Positions 1 to 10,124 of a stretch of 37,716 bases of DNA are shown here, piece after piece. A model generated the notes under the pieces. The model saw only the letters and a program-made list of their open reading frames with translations, had not been told where the DNA came from and made no database searches. Source of the DNA: Pseudomonadota bacterium (GTDB taxonomy: Bacteria > Pseudomonadota > Alphaproteobacteria > Acetobacterales > Acetobacteraceae); the NCBI GenBank assembly GCA_021828605.1, contig JAJZEG010000144.1:1-37716 (forward strand). The letters run 5' to 3'. A program made the position numbers and the translations under genes. Numbering within the stretch: the first letter of the stretch is position 1; each line of letters begins with the position of its first letter.

Positions 1-1
1 G

Positions 2-1408
<1,407 letters not shown>

Positions 1409-2702
1409 AGGCGCGGGCCTGGGCGTTCGGCTGCGGTGATATAGTCGCGAGTGAGCGGCACCGCATCCTGCCTGCGCGCGAGCTGGATTTGAAAGACCAT
1501 GTGATCCTGGACGCTGAAAGCGAGTTCGGAGCCCGCTAGATACATCTCAAACATACGGCAGAAGCGTTCATCGTACAAAGACGCGATGGTATCGCGGTTG
1601 GCGGCGAAGCGGCGGCGCCAGTGATTGAGGGTTTTGGCGTAATGCAGACGCAGAATTTCGATATCGGTGCTGCGCAGGCCCGAGCGTTCCAGCGGCGCAA
1701 AAACTTCGGAGAGAGCCGGGGCGTAGCCGCCGGGGAAAATATATTTGCTCAGCCAGGGGCTGGTCGCGGAGGGTCCATCGAAGCGACCAATGGCGTGCAG
1801 CAAGGCGACACCGTCAGGTTTCAGGCAGCGTTGGATGGTATTGAAAAAGGTTTGGTAGTTGGGGATGCCGACATGCTCGAACATGCCGACCGAGACGATC
1901 CGGTCGAATTGTTGATCGATCAGCCGGTAATCGAGCAATTCGAACCGGACCCGATCGCTCAACCCTTCGGCGGCGGCGCGGGCGCGGGCTTCGGTGAGCT
2001 GTTCGGTGGAGAGAGTAATCCCCAGCACCTGCGCGCCGTAATCACGGGCCAGGGCCATCGCGGTGGCGCCCCAGCCGCAGCCAATATCGAGCACGGTGCG
2101 GCCGGGTTGATCGAGCAGGAGCTTGGCCGCGATGTGACGGATTTTTGCTTGCTGTGCTGCTTCGATGGACTCGTCGCCGCGCGGAAAATAGGCGCAGGAA
2201 TAGAGCCGCTCGCGATCAAGCACCAAGGAATAGAGGCGGCCATTCAAATCATAGTGATGCGCGATGTTGCGCTGCGCGCGGCGGATATTGTTGATTTGCA
2301 GAACCGGGCGCAGCCAGCGGATTAGGCGGGCATGCAGGCGTAGGAGCAAAATTTCGTTTTGGTGGTTTTCGACATTTTCGAGAATGACGCTAAGAAAATC
2401 ATGAAGGGTGCCGGCGGTGAGGATCAGCGCGCCATCCATATAGGCTTCGCCGACCCCGAGCCAGGGGCTGCGTGCGACGCGCCGGACCGAAGCCCAACTG
2501 GTGAAGGCGATGGCAGAACTGGGTTGGTCGCCATTGCCGTAGTGAGAGGTTTTTTGATCAGGCCAGCGGACGGTAAGGCGCCCATCCTGGATCAGGCGGC
2601 GCAAAAGCCAGTGTACGATTATTCGCATGATTTAATTGCTCCGCTACCATCGTCCCGGTGCAGAGATAGGCAGGCAATGAGGCCGGATAAAGGGGTTGGC
2701 GC

Positions 2703-2747
2703 AAAAACAGGCCGGATCACCGTTTGATCGGGTAACGATGATCCGGC
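2703..2747 (-). terminator. Rho-independent terminator of the rpsF-rpsR-rplI operon
   Basis: On the minus strand a perfect 9-bp stem (GCCGGATCA / TGATCCGGC), extended inside by CGTT/AACG pairing, is followed by CTGTTTTT. It begins 9 nt after the rplI stop codon, the expected place for the end of the ribosomal protein operon. Confidence 0.85.
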
Positions 2748-2756
2748 TGAGCGTGG

Positions 2757-3323
2757 TTAGGCGTCGCCGTGATCCATGGTGAATTCGCCGAGGATCAATT
2801 TATCCTCGTCGTCTTCCTCATCTTCCTCGCGGGTGATCGCTTCGCCACGGGCTTGCTTTTCGGCTTCCTCGGCGGTGCGCGCGATGTTGATGGTGACCGA
2901 AATGATCACTTCCGGATGCAGAGCGATGCGGGTTTTCGACAGGCCGAGGGTTTTGATCGGGATGTCGAGCTTGACCTGATCGCGATCGATGGTGAGGCCG
3001 GATTCGCCGCAGGCGATGGCGATGTCACGCGCGGTGACCGAGCCATAGAGCGAGCCCGCTTCGCTGGCCTGGCGGATCATCATCACGCTGAGGCCCTGCA
3101 CCCGCTCGGCGACGCGCTCGGCTTCGGCGCGGCGTTTTAGGTTTTGGGCTTCGAGCTGGACGCGTTCGCGCTCAAACCGTTCGCGGTTCTGCATGGTCGC
3201 GCGGACCGCTTTGGCTTGGGGCAGCAGGAAGTTACGGGCATAGCCCGGACGCACCTTCACCACTTCGCCCATTTGGCCGAGATGCTCGACGCGCTGGAGC
3301 AAGATCAGTTCAACTTGTGCCAT
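2757..3323 (-). CDS. rplI: 50S ribosomal protein L9
   Basis: L9 (188 aa) binds 23S rRNA with its N-terminal domain and projects from the large subunit. The N-terminal signature is intact: VELILLQRVEHLGQMGEVVKVRPGYARNFLLP. A long helix and the C-terminal domain (GSLYGSVTARDIA) follow. The protein is longer than the roughly 150 residues of E. coli because of an acidic tail (EEDEEDDEDK), common in alphaproteobacteria. The start ATG has GAGGAGAAA 5 nt upstream. It is last in the rpsF-rpsR-rplI operon, 12 nt after rpsR, and is followed by the terminator at 2703-2747. Confidence 0.97.
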   Translation of the reverse strand: MAQVELILLQRVEHLGQMGEVVKVRPGYARNFLLPQAKAVRATMQNRERFERERVQLEAQNLKRRAEAERVAERVQGLSVMMIRQASEAGSLYGSVTARDIAIACGESGLTIDRDQVKLDIPIKTLGLSKTRIALHPEVIISVTINIARTAEEAEKQARGEAITREEDEEDDEDKLILGEFTMDHGDA

Positions 3324-3335
3324 CTGGGTTTCTCC

Positions 3336-3611
3336 TCAATCGACCACGTAAGGGAGCAGGCCGAGAAACCGCGCGCGCTTGATGGCTTGGGCGAGTTCAC
3401 GTTGCTTTTTTGCCGAGACGGCGGTGATCCGGCTGGGCACGATTTTGCCGCGCTCCGAGAGAAAGCGCGAGAGCAGACGGACATCCTTATAATCGATGAC
3501 CGGGGCGTTCGGGCCGGAAAACGGGCAGGATTTTTTGCGGCGATAAAACGGACGACGCGCGCCAACAGCGGCGCGGCGGCCGGTGGGGCTGGTCTCAGTG
3601 GCTTCTGACAT
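3336..3611 (-). CDS. rpsR: 30S ribosomal protein S18
   Basis: S18 (91 aa) partners with S6 on the platform of the small subunit. Recognisable segments are [32 protein letters not shown] and [22 protein letters not shown]. The Shine-Dalgarno GGAGGAA lies inside the final Glu codons of rpsF, so rpsR is probably translationally coupled to it; only 1 nt separates the rpsF stop from this ATG. The order S6-S18-L9 is the conserved bacterial operon. Confidence 0.97.
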   Translation of the reverse strand: MSEATETSPTGRRAAVGARRPFYRRKKSCPFSGPNAPVIDYKDVRLLSRFLSERGKIVPSRITAVSAKKQRELAQAIKRARFLGLLPYVVD

Positions 3612-3612
3612 G

Positions 3613-4080
3613 TTATTCCTCCTCGATCAGATCATCATCGCGGTCGGCGCGGAACTCATCACGCGCGCGAAACTCCTCGCGATCATCGGCGCCACGGCGG
3701 CGGCCACTATCGAAACGGCCCGCAGGCTTGGGCCCACGAAAGCCACGCTCGCGGTCATCGCGGCGCGACAAGGGAGCCGACGGGGCTTCCTCAATGGCTT
3801 CGACCTTGACCGTGAGGAACCGCAACACGTCCTCATTGAGGCGGAGCTGACGTTCCATTTCATTGATCGCGGCGGGAGGTGCCTCCAAACCGAGCAGCAC
3901 ATAATGGCCCTTGCGGTTCTTTTTAATGCGGTAAGCGAGGTTGCGCAGACCCCAATATTCCCGCTTTTTGACCTCGGCGCCGTCCGCTTCGAGCTGGACA
4001 ATCACCGCGTCGAAAATAGTATCGACCTGTTGTTGCGTGATTTCGCTGCGCGCAATCAGCACGCTTTCATATAATGGCAT
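3613..4080 (-). CDS. rpsF: 30S ribosomal protein S6
   Basis: S6 (155 aa) begins [20 protein letters not shown], the standard N-terminus, and contains the S18/RNA-binding segment [21 protein letters not shown]. After about residue 100 it has a charged Arg/Asp/Glu-rich tail usual in alphaproteobacteria. The ATG is preceded by GAGGGGGAG. The roughly 200 nt upstream (to the convergent end of the hypothetical gene at 4280) must hold the operon promoter; only a weak -35-like TTGTCA with a poor -10 was seen there, so no promoter is called. Confidence 0.97.
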   Translation of the reverse strand: MPLYESVLIARSEITQQQVDTIFDAVIVQLEADGAEVKKREYWGLRNLAYRIKKNRKGHYVLLGLEAPPAAINEMERQLRLNEDVLRFLTVKVEAIEEAPSAPLSRRDDRERGFRGPKPAGRFDSGRRRGADDREEFRARDEFRADRDDDLIEEE

Positions 4081-4279
4081 GAGGCTCCCCCTCTGGCTTG
4101 TTCAACCCCAGCCCGCCGACCAGGATTGGTGGCGAGCCATTTTCCCCAAATGGAAACGGGTATAGCCGCGCGCGATGCCACGCGGGCGGCAGGGGTGGGT
4201 CTATTGGCAGGAAATGGGGGGGATGACAAGGGGTGGTTTTATTTCGCACCCGTAACGATTTAGGCGTGATTTTTCGTGC

Positions 4280-5029
4280 CTACCGCGAGAAAATTTTTCG
4301 AATTTGGCTCGGATAAGCGGGCGGATTGTCGGTGGGTGGGTATTTGGCGAGCAGGTATTCAAGAAAAGTGGGTTCGGGGGGTTTTGGCGGTTTTATTGGT
4401 TTGGGTTTGGGTTTGCGCAAATGCGCCGGGCGCGGTTTGCGGGGTTTGCGGACTCTTGGGGGGAGTTGCAGGTAGAGCGGGATGGGGAGTGAAAAGAAGC
4501 GGCAAAGCGGGCGGAAAACTTGGGCCGCGAGTTGCGGGGTTTGGGCGACCAGGGCGATGGTGTCGGGTTGGGCGAGGAAATGATCGACCTCGTAGCGCAA
4601 CCCGTTGATCAGGTAGCTGGGCATGCGTTTGCCGAGCCAGTTTTTGCTGGTGGGGATTTTGATTTTTGCAGGGGATTCGGGGGTTGACTCATCAGTCTTT
4701 GATTGCTCCCCACGACTCTTTGATTGCTCCCCACAACTCTTTGATTGCTCCCCACAACTCTTTGATTGCTCCCCACAACTCTTTGATTGCCCCCCACAAC
4801 TCTTTGATTGCCCCCCACCCCGGCCCTCCCCACGAGGGGGAGGGGGAAGCAAGGAGGGTGGGCGGAGCAGGAGCGCATTAAAGCGGTGCAAAAGGCGGTT
4901 AAGGCGGGCTTGGATGGCGAAGAGGAGAGCTGTTTCAACGCGCGCCTGATTGCCCACACCGAAGATGGTGCGTTTCAGGGTGGTGATGATCGTGGTCAGG
5001 GTTTGGGCGGGAGCGAAAGTTTCTGACAT
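4280..5029 (-). CDS. Hypothetical protein with in-frame heptapeptide repeats and a proline/lysine-rich tail
   Basis: A 249-residue protein of unknown function. Residues 1-55 are helical and contain TLKRTIFGVGNQARVETALL. Residues about 70-111 are six tandem copies of a 7-aa unit (QSKSCGE) encoded by the 21-bp repeat. Residues about 125-180 contain GKRMPSYLINGLRYEVDHFL and FRPLCRFFSLP. The C-terminal part is rich in Pro and Lys (KPRKPRPAHLRKPKPKPIKPPKPPEP, split by short spacers). The two flanking blocks resemble a family of hypothetical proteins I recall from Acetobacteraceae, with the repeats inserted between them; that is from memory, not a search. The ATG overlaps the 3' end of the glycosyltransferase gene by 34 bp, so the two are probably co-transcribed. 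No signal peptide or membrane span is evident. Confidence 0.65.
   Translation of the reverse strand: MSETFAPAQTLTTIITTLKRTIFGVGNQARVETALLFAIQARLNRLLHRFNALLLRPPSLLPPPPRGEGRGGGQSKSCGGQSKSCGEQSKSCGEQSKSCGEQSKSRGEQSKTDESTPESPAKIKIPTSKNWLGKRMPSYLINGLRYEVDHFLAQPDTIALVAQTPQLAAQVFRPLCRFFSLPIPLYLQLPPRVRKPRKPRPAHLRKPKPKPIKPPKPPEPTFLEYLLAKYPPTDNPPAYPSQIRKIFSR
4696..4818. repeat. Six tandem copies of a 21-bp repeat inside a coding region
   Basis: The unit starts TCTTTGATTGCTCCCCAC and ends AAC or GAC. Copies begin at 4696, 4717, 4738, 4759, 4780 and 4801; copies 2-4 are identical, copy 5 has one change (GCCCCC) and copy 6 runs into the adjacent GC-rich palindrome. Read on the minus strand each copy encodes QSKSCGE or a near variant, so the array stays in frame in the 4280-5029 gene. 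The 21-bp period means changes in copy number do not break the frame. Confidence 0.95.
4815..4861. repeat. GC-rich palindromic element within the hypothetical gene
   Basis: A nested inverted repeat: inner arms CCCTCCCC (4824-4831) and GGGGAGGG (4837-4844) around ACGAG, outer arms CCACCC (4815-4820) and GGGTGG (4856-4861). It has the look of the CCCTCCCC-type extragenic palindromes scattered in many alphaproteobacterial genomes. Here it is read through, encoding part of a Pro/Gly-rich stretch (PPPPRGEGRGG) next to the 21-bp array. Confidence 0.7.
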
Positions 5030-6546
5030 GGCGTTAGTTTATGGCACAGGAGGGAGTACCTGCGAAAGGGGAAAGTTGGGGGTTTGGGGTTGGGGTGCTG
5101 GGTTGCGGCGCGGTGGCCCCAGCTGCGTTGACCCCAGCTGCGTTGGCCCCAGCTGCGTTGACCAGTGAGCGCGAAAATCCAGCCCCAGCTGGCGCCGAGA
5201 TGGCGCAAAAGTTGGAAGCTGAATGGCTCCAGGATGGAGGCGAGCAAAGCGTGGCCGAACCGGGCTTTGGTTTGGCCGCCGACCCAGCGCCGATAGAGGC
5301 GGATTGACCAGAGGTGAAAAGCGAGATCGAGCGCGATTTTGCCGAGAATGAACCCGCCGACGGGCAGCAGGAGGGCGATCTGACCGGTGGCAAGATACCA
5401 GAGCAGCAGGCCGAAGGCGCAGAGACCATAGATGGGCTGGAAGGTATCGATGGCTTTGACCGGGAGCATCGCGGTGCCGAGCGCGCGGTAGCGGGACGCG
5501 CCGACCATATCGCGATACCAGAATTGGGTTTGCAAAAACCCGCCGAACCAGCGGCGGCGCTGACGCAGGAAGGCGAGCGGGCTGGCGGGTGCCGAGGTTT
5601 TGGCGCGCGCACGGCCAAGCACCGCGCTGCGCCAAAGCAGGCCCTGCTGATCGCCATAGCGGCGCAGCCGGTGGATCAATTCATAATCCTCGACCAGACA
5701 ATCGGGATCGAAGCCGCCGACCTGCTGCACCGCGCGGTGGCGAAAGCCCGCGAAGGCGCCGGAGATCAGCAACAGGCTATCGAGGCGCATCCAGGCGAAG
5801 CGGCCAAGGAAATTGCGGACATATTCATAGGTTTGGAAATATTCGAAGAGTTGCGCCTGCACCCCCGGCCCGCATTGCGGGGCGAGCACGCCGGTGGCGG
5901 CGACCAGGTCAGGATCGGCGGCGAAACCATCGCGCATGGCGCGGAGGGCATCGGGGTCGAGCAGGGTGTCAGCATCGACGGTGACGAACAGATCGGTGGT
6001 GATATGGTCGAGGGCCGCATTGAGGGCGCGGGCTTTGCCGCCATGGGCGAGGCGCAGCCAGCGCAGACGCGGCTCGACCGGGCTGGGTGCAGAGATTATC
6101 CCGAGCGGCGGGGCAGTGAGGGCGAAGGCGCGTTCGAGCAGCAGGGCGCTATCATCATCGGAGCCATCATCGGCGAGGAGGATCGCCTCGGGCGGATCGC
6201 TTTGCGCGGTCAGGCCTGCAATGGTCGCGGCGAGGGCGGGCGCTTCGTTATAGGCGGCGATGATGATGGTGACCGATTGGCGCGCTCCGGCTGCGGCCAG
6301 CGGTGGCGGGGCGGGATGGCGGAGCGGCAGGGTTTGCCAGAAGGTGAAGGCGAGTAAAAATGTGTCGTAGGCGATATAGACGAGGCCGACCGCCCAGCCG
6401 GTGAGGCCGGTGGCGATGAAGGCGTTGGCGAACAGGCCGAGCCAGAGGGCGAACACCGCGCCATGGATCAGCACGCTGCGCCAGGGTGTGGGCGGTGGGG
6501 TGAGACGCGGTGACGCGCGACGGCGCGCCTGATCGAGAGCACTCAC
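4996..6546 (-). CDS. Membrane-bound family 2 glycosyltransferase (cellulose synthase/chitin synthase-like)
   Basis: A 516-residue processive-type GT2. Two N-terminal membrane spans (about residues 25-70) precede a cytoplasmic GT-A domain with the nucleotide-sugar motifs DDGSDDDSALL, VDADTLL (DxD), EDYELIHRL (catalytic ED) and RQRRRWFGG (Q/RxxRW). About three more spans follow (FQPIYGLCAFGLLLWYLA; LLLPVGGFILGKIAL). This layout fits transfer of sugars to a growing polymer or lipid carrier at the inner membrane; donor and acceptor are unknown. The start is GTG (MSALDQARRRA) with no strong Shine-Dalgarno. The C-terminus carries three in-frame copies of GQRSW from a 15-bp repeat and overlaps the next gene by 34 bp, so this tail is probably not part of the folded enzyme. 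Confidence 0.85.
   Translation of the reverse strand: MSALDQARRRASPRLTPPPTPWRSVLIHGAVFALWLGLFANAFIATGLTGWAVGLVYIAYDTFLLAFTFWQTLPLRHPAPPPLAAAGARQSVTIIIAAYNEAPALAATIAGLTAQSDPPEAILLADDGSDDDSALLLERAFALTAPPLGIISAPSPVEPRLRWLRLAHGGKARALNAALDHITTDLFVTVDADTLLDPDALRAMRDGFAADPDLVAATGVLAPQCGPGVQAQLFEYFQTYEYVRNFLGRFAWMRLDSLLLISGAFAGFRHRAVQQVGGFDPDCLVEDYELIHRLRRYGDQQGLLWRSAVLGRARAKTSAPASPLAFLRQRRRWFGGFLQTQFWYRDMVGASRYRALGTAMLPVKAIDTFQPIYGLCAFGLLLWYLATGQIALLLPVGGFILGKIALDLAFHLWSIRLYRRWVGGQTKARFGHALLASILEPFSFQLLRHLGASWGWIFALTGQRSWGQRSWGQRSWGHRAATQHPNPKPPTFPFRRYSLLCHKLTPCQKLSLPPKP
5117..5161. repeat. Three tandem copies of a 15-bp repeat at the 3' end of the GT2 gene
   Basis: The unit CCCCAGCTGCGTTGA (last base A or G) occurs at 5117-5131, 5132-5146 and 5147-5161. 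On the minus strand it encodes GQRSW repeats near the C-terminus of the glycosyltransferase. The length is a multiple of three, so copy number changes would keep the frame. Confidence 0.93.
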
Positions 6547-6696
6547 GGCAAACTCATTTCATGGTTTCGTTGTAGCAGGCGGATGGCGGATGCACCCTGT
6601 TTTAGGGCGGCTCCGAGGTCTGGACCCGGTTCTAACTCTGGATTAGAGGAAAACACAAATCGGCACTGCCGGTTAGATCACGCCGAGGAGCCCGTT

Positions 6697-7257
6697 ATGA
6701 CCGAGACTGAGCATTATACCCGCACCGCGATTTTGCTGCATTGGGCGCTGGCGGCGATGATTGCGGTGAATATCGTGCTCGGCATTGGCGCCAATTACGC
6801 GCCGGATGCGTGGGTGCGCCCGATGATCGATTTGCATAAATCGATGGGCATCACCGTGCTTGGTCTGGTGCTGGTGCGGTTGATTTGGCGGCTGACCCAC
6901 CGACCGCCAGCGTTTCCGGCGGGTTATGCGCCCTGGGAGCGGGTGCTCGCCCATAGCGCGCATCTGGCGCTGTACGGGTTGATTCTGGCGTTACCGATCA
7001 CCGGCTGGATCCATGATTCGGCATGGTCGGCGGCGGCGAGCCATCCGCTGGTGCTGTTTTGGGTGATCCCGTGGTTCCGGCTTGGCTTCATCACCAGCCT
7101 GTCGGCGGCGACCAAGCATCATTTGCATTTATTGTTTGGCGCAATCCATACTTATTGCGGCTACGCGCTTTATACGCTTCTGAGTTTGCATATTCTGGGC
7201 GCGCTCAAGCACCAGTTTATCGACCGGCATCCTGAGTTGCAGCGGATGTGGCGGTAG
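6697..7257 (+). CDS. Cytochrome b561 family protein
   Basis: A 186-residue four-helix membrane cytochrome that would carry two b-type hemes and move electrons between the quinone pool and a partner. It begins MTETEHYTRTAILLHWALAA; the helix I His (LLHW) and the helix II DLHKSMG His are visible, as are KHHLHLLFGAIHTYCGYALY and LSLHILGALKHQFIDR near the end, giving the expected conserved histidines. The chosen ATG has GAGGAG 7 nt upstream; the in-frame ATG at 6583 would add 38 unlike residues and is rejected. It diverges from the GT2 gene and stands alone. Possible roles include superoxide:ubiquinone reduction (CybB-like), which the sequence does not settle. Confidence 0.9.
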   Translation: MTETEHYTRTAILLHWALAAMIAVNIVLGIGANYAPDAWVRPMIDLHKSMGITVLGLVLVRLIWRLTHRPPAFPAGYAPWERVLAHSAHLALYGLILALPITGWIHDSAWSAAASHPLVLFWVIPWFRLGFITSLSAATKHHLHLLFGAIHTYCGYALYTLLSLHILGALKHQFIDRHPELQRMWR

Positions 7258-7280
7258 GTTTCTCATCATGGGGGAAACAC

Positions 7281-7413
7281 TCTAAAGCGCGATATGTTCA
7301 GATTGACGCAGTCGCGCCAATCTGACGCGCTCTAGCTTTGTTTGCGAGGCTGAGTAACGCTTGTCATTGCCGCGCATTATGCGCGTCAATTCAAAACGAT
7401 CAGGCTCTAAAGC
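7281..7413. repeat. Structured intergenic repeat with three related arms
   Basis: Between convergent genes the arm TCTAAAGCGCG...CAGATTG (7281-7305) is followed by its near inverse CAATCTGACGCGCTCTAG (7319-7335). A third, related arm in inverted orientation (7383-7413) reads, as complement, TTTAGAGCCTGATCG and then TTGACGC; it matches the first arm at about 19 of 29 positions by eye. A perfect CGCGCA-TTA-TGCGCG palindrome lies at 7371-7385. The layout resembles a small dispersed or MITE-like element and can fold as a bidirectional hairpin. The right end overlaps the 3' end of the YfhO-type gene. Confidence 0.6.
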
Positions 7414-10057
7414 CCGCTGCGGCGCCCCTAATTTTTCGCGGCAAGCCGAGCGCGCAGCTGATCCAGAGGAACAGGCCGAGGCAAGCCAAGGCGACCGAGC
7501 GTCTGGTGTCGCGGGGTCGGTAGGAGAACTGGACCAGGCTGCGGCCTTGCGGCAGGCGGAGTGACTGGAACACCGATTGATCGCGCTGGATCGGGCTGGG
7601 GTGACCATTGATTTTGGCGTGCCAACCGGGAAACCAGGCCTCGAGCCGGGTCAATGTGGCTTGGGTGCGGCAATCGGCGTCGAGCTGGTTCAAGCCGTGG
7701 CTGGTGAGCTGACAGGCGGGCGAGGCGGTGAACAGACGGCGATAAGTGGCCAGCCGATAAATAGCCATCACCCGATCCTGATAGACAAGCTGGAACGGCG
7801 GGTGGGCGCGTTCGGTGCTGAGGGTCAAGCGCGGAATGGTGGCATGATGCGCGGTACGGCGCAGCCAAATCTCGACCGCGCCTCGACCCTGCTGGTGGGT
7901 TAACTGCACGGTGATCGGCTGGTGCGCGGCGATGGGTAAAGGCGGCGTCAGGCGGATTGGCAATGGCGCATCGTCGCTGGCGTGATCCAGCGCGGCCGAC
8001 CCCGATGCGCAGATCGGGCCGGCGCAGAGTGTGGCGGCGAGGTTGCCGCGCGCATGACCATCAAACGTGCCGATCAAGACGGTGAGGCGATCAATCGGCG
8101 CGGCGAGGGCGCGGAGTCTGCCGATTTCTGCGTTGGGGAGTGCGGCATGGAACGACTGGCCGACGCCGAGCGCCACGCCACCCGCCGGTGTCGTCCGCGC
8201 GGGGAGGATGAGGGTGCTGCGCGATAAATCGGTGCCGGGGCCGGTGATCACATATTTGACGCCGATTGCCTGGTAATCAGCGAGGTTCTGGCGTAGGGCG
8301 ACCTGGCCGTCGCCGCCATCGGGCTGGTTCCACCAGCCGACGAACATCATGCCGGAATCGCGCCGATTGAGTTTATGCGCGATGTAATGGCTCCAGCCGC
8401 GCGAGACCGGCAACTGATTATCGTCAATCGAGGCGAGGCGATAACCAGCCGGATAATCCGGCCCGAATGGCCCCAGACTATAGAATCGCGCGTCACCCAA
8501 ATGCGTTTGCAAAAAGTGGATCCCGCCTCGATGGAATCGGTTGTGAAGCGGGGCGGCGAGTTGCGGGACGGCGGCGACCATCATCGCATCCAGCAGGATC
8601 AACCCAGCGAGGCCGCGTTGGCGCGCGCGCGATGTCGGGCGCGTGAGCATGATCAGGATCATCACGCTGGCCACGCCCTCAAATCCGGTGCTGAGCAGAA
8701 TGAGCCCGCTTATTTTGCGATCAACATGCTGATACCAGGCGGCGATCAAAGCGTGGTTGGGGACGATCACGGCGAGCACCCAAGCGATCACGATGCCGAG
8801 CCAGAGCAACGCGGTGCGGCGGTTTGACCGACCCGCCTGGCCTAATCCGATCCCGGTGAGCACGAATATCGCCATTGAGAGCGGCGGCCACAGAAACCGG
8901 GCTGCATCGATTTGTGCCAAAGCGGGGACCACGGCGTTCAGCCCCCCACTGACCCAGGGCACGCCGAAGCATCGCGCGAGGCCGATTGCGACAAACAGAC
9001 CCAGTGCGATGACCAATCCGCGATGGGGCGTGGATTTGAGCGATGTTAGGGCGGCGAGGGCTGGAATGACGGCGGTGAGGCCGACCCAGCCGCCAAGCTG
9101 GGTCCATTGCGCGGCGAGGTTCGGATAGGATGCCAGGCCGCTCGGTCGACCGGTGCCGGGCACGCCATAGATCAGCGGAAACAAGGCGAGCGGCGTCATT
9201 GGGCGGGTTTCAGCACTATGCTGGTAGAACCGCCGGTGCAGCGCCAAAGTGCTGTGCGCGATATAGTGCAAAAACGGCACCAGTACCGGCAGAGTGAGGC
9301 TGAGACCCAGCGTCACCGCGAGGATGATTTTACCGGCAAAGCGCCAGCGCGCAGCGCCCAGCGACGCGAACCGCGTGCAGGTCCAAAGGGCGGCCAGCAG
9401 GCCATCGAGATAGGCAACCTCGGGAAAGCCACCATAGAGGGAGTAGGCCAGACCAAAGACGATCCAGTGCCAGCCTTGGGCCGCACCAAAGCGGGCTGCC
9501 GCAGCACTACGCTCGATACCCAGGAGAATCAGCGGCAGAAACGCGAGCGCGCCCATCGCTTGGGGTTCCATCAGGAACGCGCCATTCAGTGCGAACAGGC
9601 CGGCGCTGACCAGTGACTCGGTGCGTCGGCAGCCGATTTGGATCATCAGCGCATAGGTGCCGAACCCGGCGATGATTTGCATCAGCAGCTTTACCGCGAA
9701 CCAGCCCTGCCAATCATTCATGATCAAGACGAAGGGCATGAAAAAGGACAGGGTTTGCATCTCGGCGGCCAGCGGCATGCCGATACCGGTATAGGGGTTC
9801 CACCAGGGGATAATGCCATGCAGCCAGTCCCACGCACTGAGTTTGGCCAAAGGCTGGGTTAGTAGTCCGATTGAGGGGTCAAAATATCCGGGCGCACCGG
9901 CGAGCAGGGGTGCGGCGGTGCGCGTGGCCAGGCCGCTCCAGACGCCGGCCGGATTATTGTCCGCCCAATGCAGCACGAACGCCAGACTAACGCTAACGGG
10001 CAGCAGGATCAGGGCGCAAACCGGCCCAAGATGCGCTCTTAAACCGGAATATCTCAT
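7400..10057 (-). CDS. Large YfhO-family integral membrane protein
   Basis: An 885-residue protein with roughly 12-14 membrane spans in the first two thirds and a soluble, probably periplasmic, C-terminal part ending in one more span (VALACLGLFLWISCAL). The N-terminal signature of the family is present: a long loop with PWWNPYTGIGMPLAAEMQ after the first span. YfhO-type proteins are GT-C-like and are implicated in lipid-linked sugar transfer to cell-wall polymers in Gram-positives; the function in proteobacteria is unknown. The start at MRYSGLRAHLG is chosen because the upstream in-frame ATG (10138) adds 27 residues unlike a membrane lead and would overlap queD. No good Shine-Dalgarno is seen at either. 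The stop codon and last residues (GFRA) come from the intergenic repeat. Confidence 0.8.
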   Translation of the reverse strand: MRYSGLRAHLGPVCALILLPVSVSLAFVLHWADNNPAGVWSGLATRTAAPLLAGAPGYFDPSIGLLTQPLAKLSAWDWLHGIIPWWNPYTGIGMPLAAEMQTLSFFMPFVLIMNDWQGWFAVKLLMQIIAGFGTYALMIQIGCRRTESLVSAGLFALNGAFLMEPQAMGALAFLPLILLGIERSAAAARFGAAQGWHWIVFGLAYSLYGGFPEVAYLDGLLAALWTCTRFASLGAARWRFAGKIILAVTLGLSLTLPVLVPFLHYIAHSTLALHRRFYQHSAETRPMTPLALFPLIYGVPGTGRPSGLASYPNLAAQWTQLGGWVGLTAVIPALAALTSLKSTPHRGLVIALGLFVAIGLARCFGVPWVSGGLNAVVPALAQIDAARFLWPPLSMAIFVLTGIGLGQAGRSNRRTALLWLGIVIAWVLAVIVPNHALIAAWYQHVDRKISGLILLSTGFEGVASVMILIMLTRPTSRARQRGLAGLILLDAMMVAAVPQLAAPLHNRFHRGGIHFLQTHLGDARFYSLGPFGPDYPAGYRLASIDDNQLPVSRGWSHYIAHKLNRRDSGMMFVGWWNQPDGGDGQVALRQNLADYQAIGVKYVITGPGTDLSRSTLILPARTTPAGGVALGVGQSFHAALPNAEIGRLRALAAPIDRLTVLIGTFDGHARGNLAATLCAGPICASGSAALDHASDDAPLPIRLTPPLPIAAHQPITVQLTHQQGRGAVEIWLRRTAHHATIPRLTLSTERAHPPFQLVYQDRVMAIYRLATYRRLFTASPACQLTSHGLNQLDADCRTQATLTRLEAWFPGWHAKINGHPSPIQRDQSVFQSLRLPQGRSLVQFSYRPRDTRRSVALACLGLFLWISCALGLPRKIRGAAAGFRA

Positions 10058-10124
10058 ATCGCATTCGCTTATTGCAGAACGCGCGATGATGTAAAGCGGC
10101 GGGCGGTCACGGCGCGATGGGTGG

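Noticed and set aside
1621..2325. Open frame of 234 codons on the + strand opposite cfa
   Set aside because: Antisense shadow of a clear cyclopropane synthase gene; no recognisable protein features.
4696..4818. CRISPR array
   Set aside because: Repeats are directly adjacent with no spacers and lie in frame in a coding gene.
5314..6357. Open frame of 347 codons on the + strand opposite GT2
   Set aside because: Antisense of a well-supported glycosyltransferase; its Glu/Gly-rich composition is typical of the complement of a GC-rich gene.
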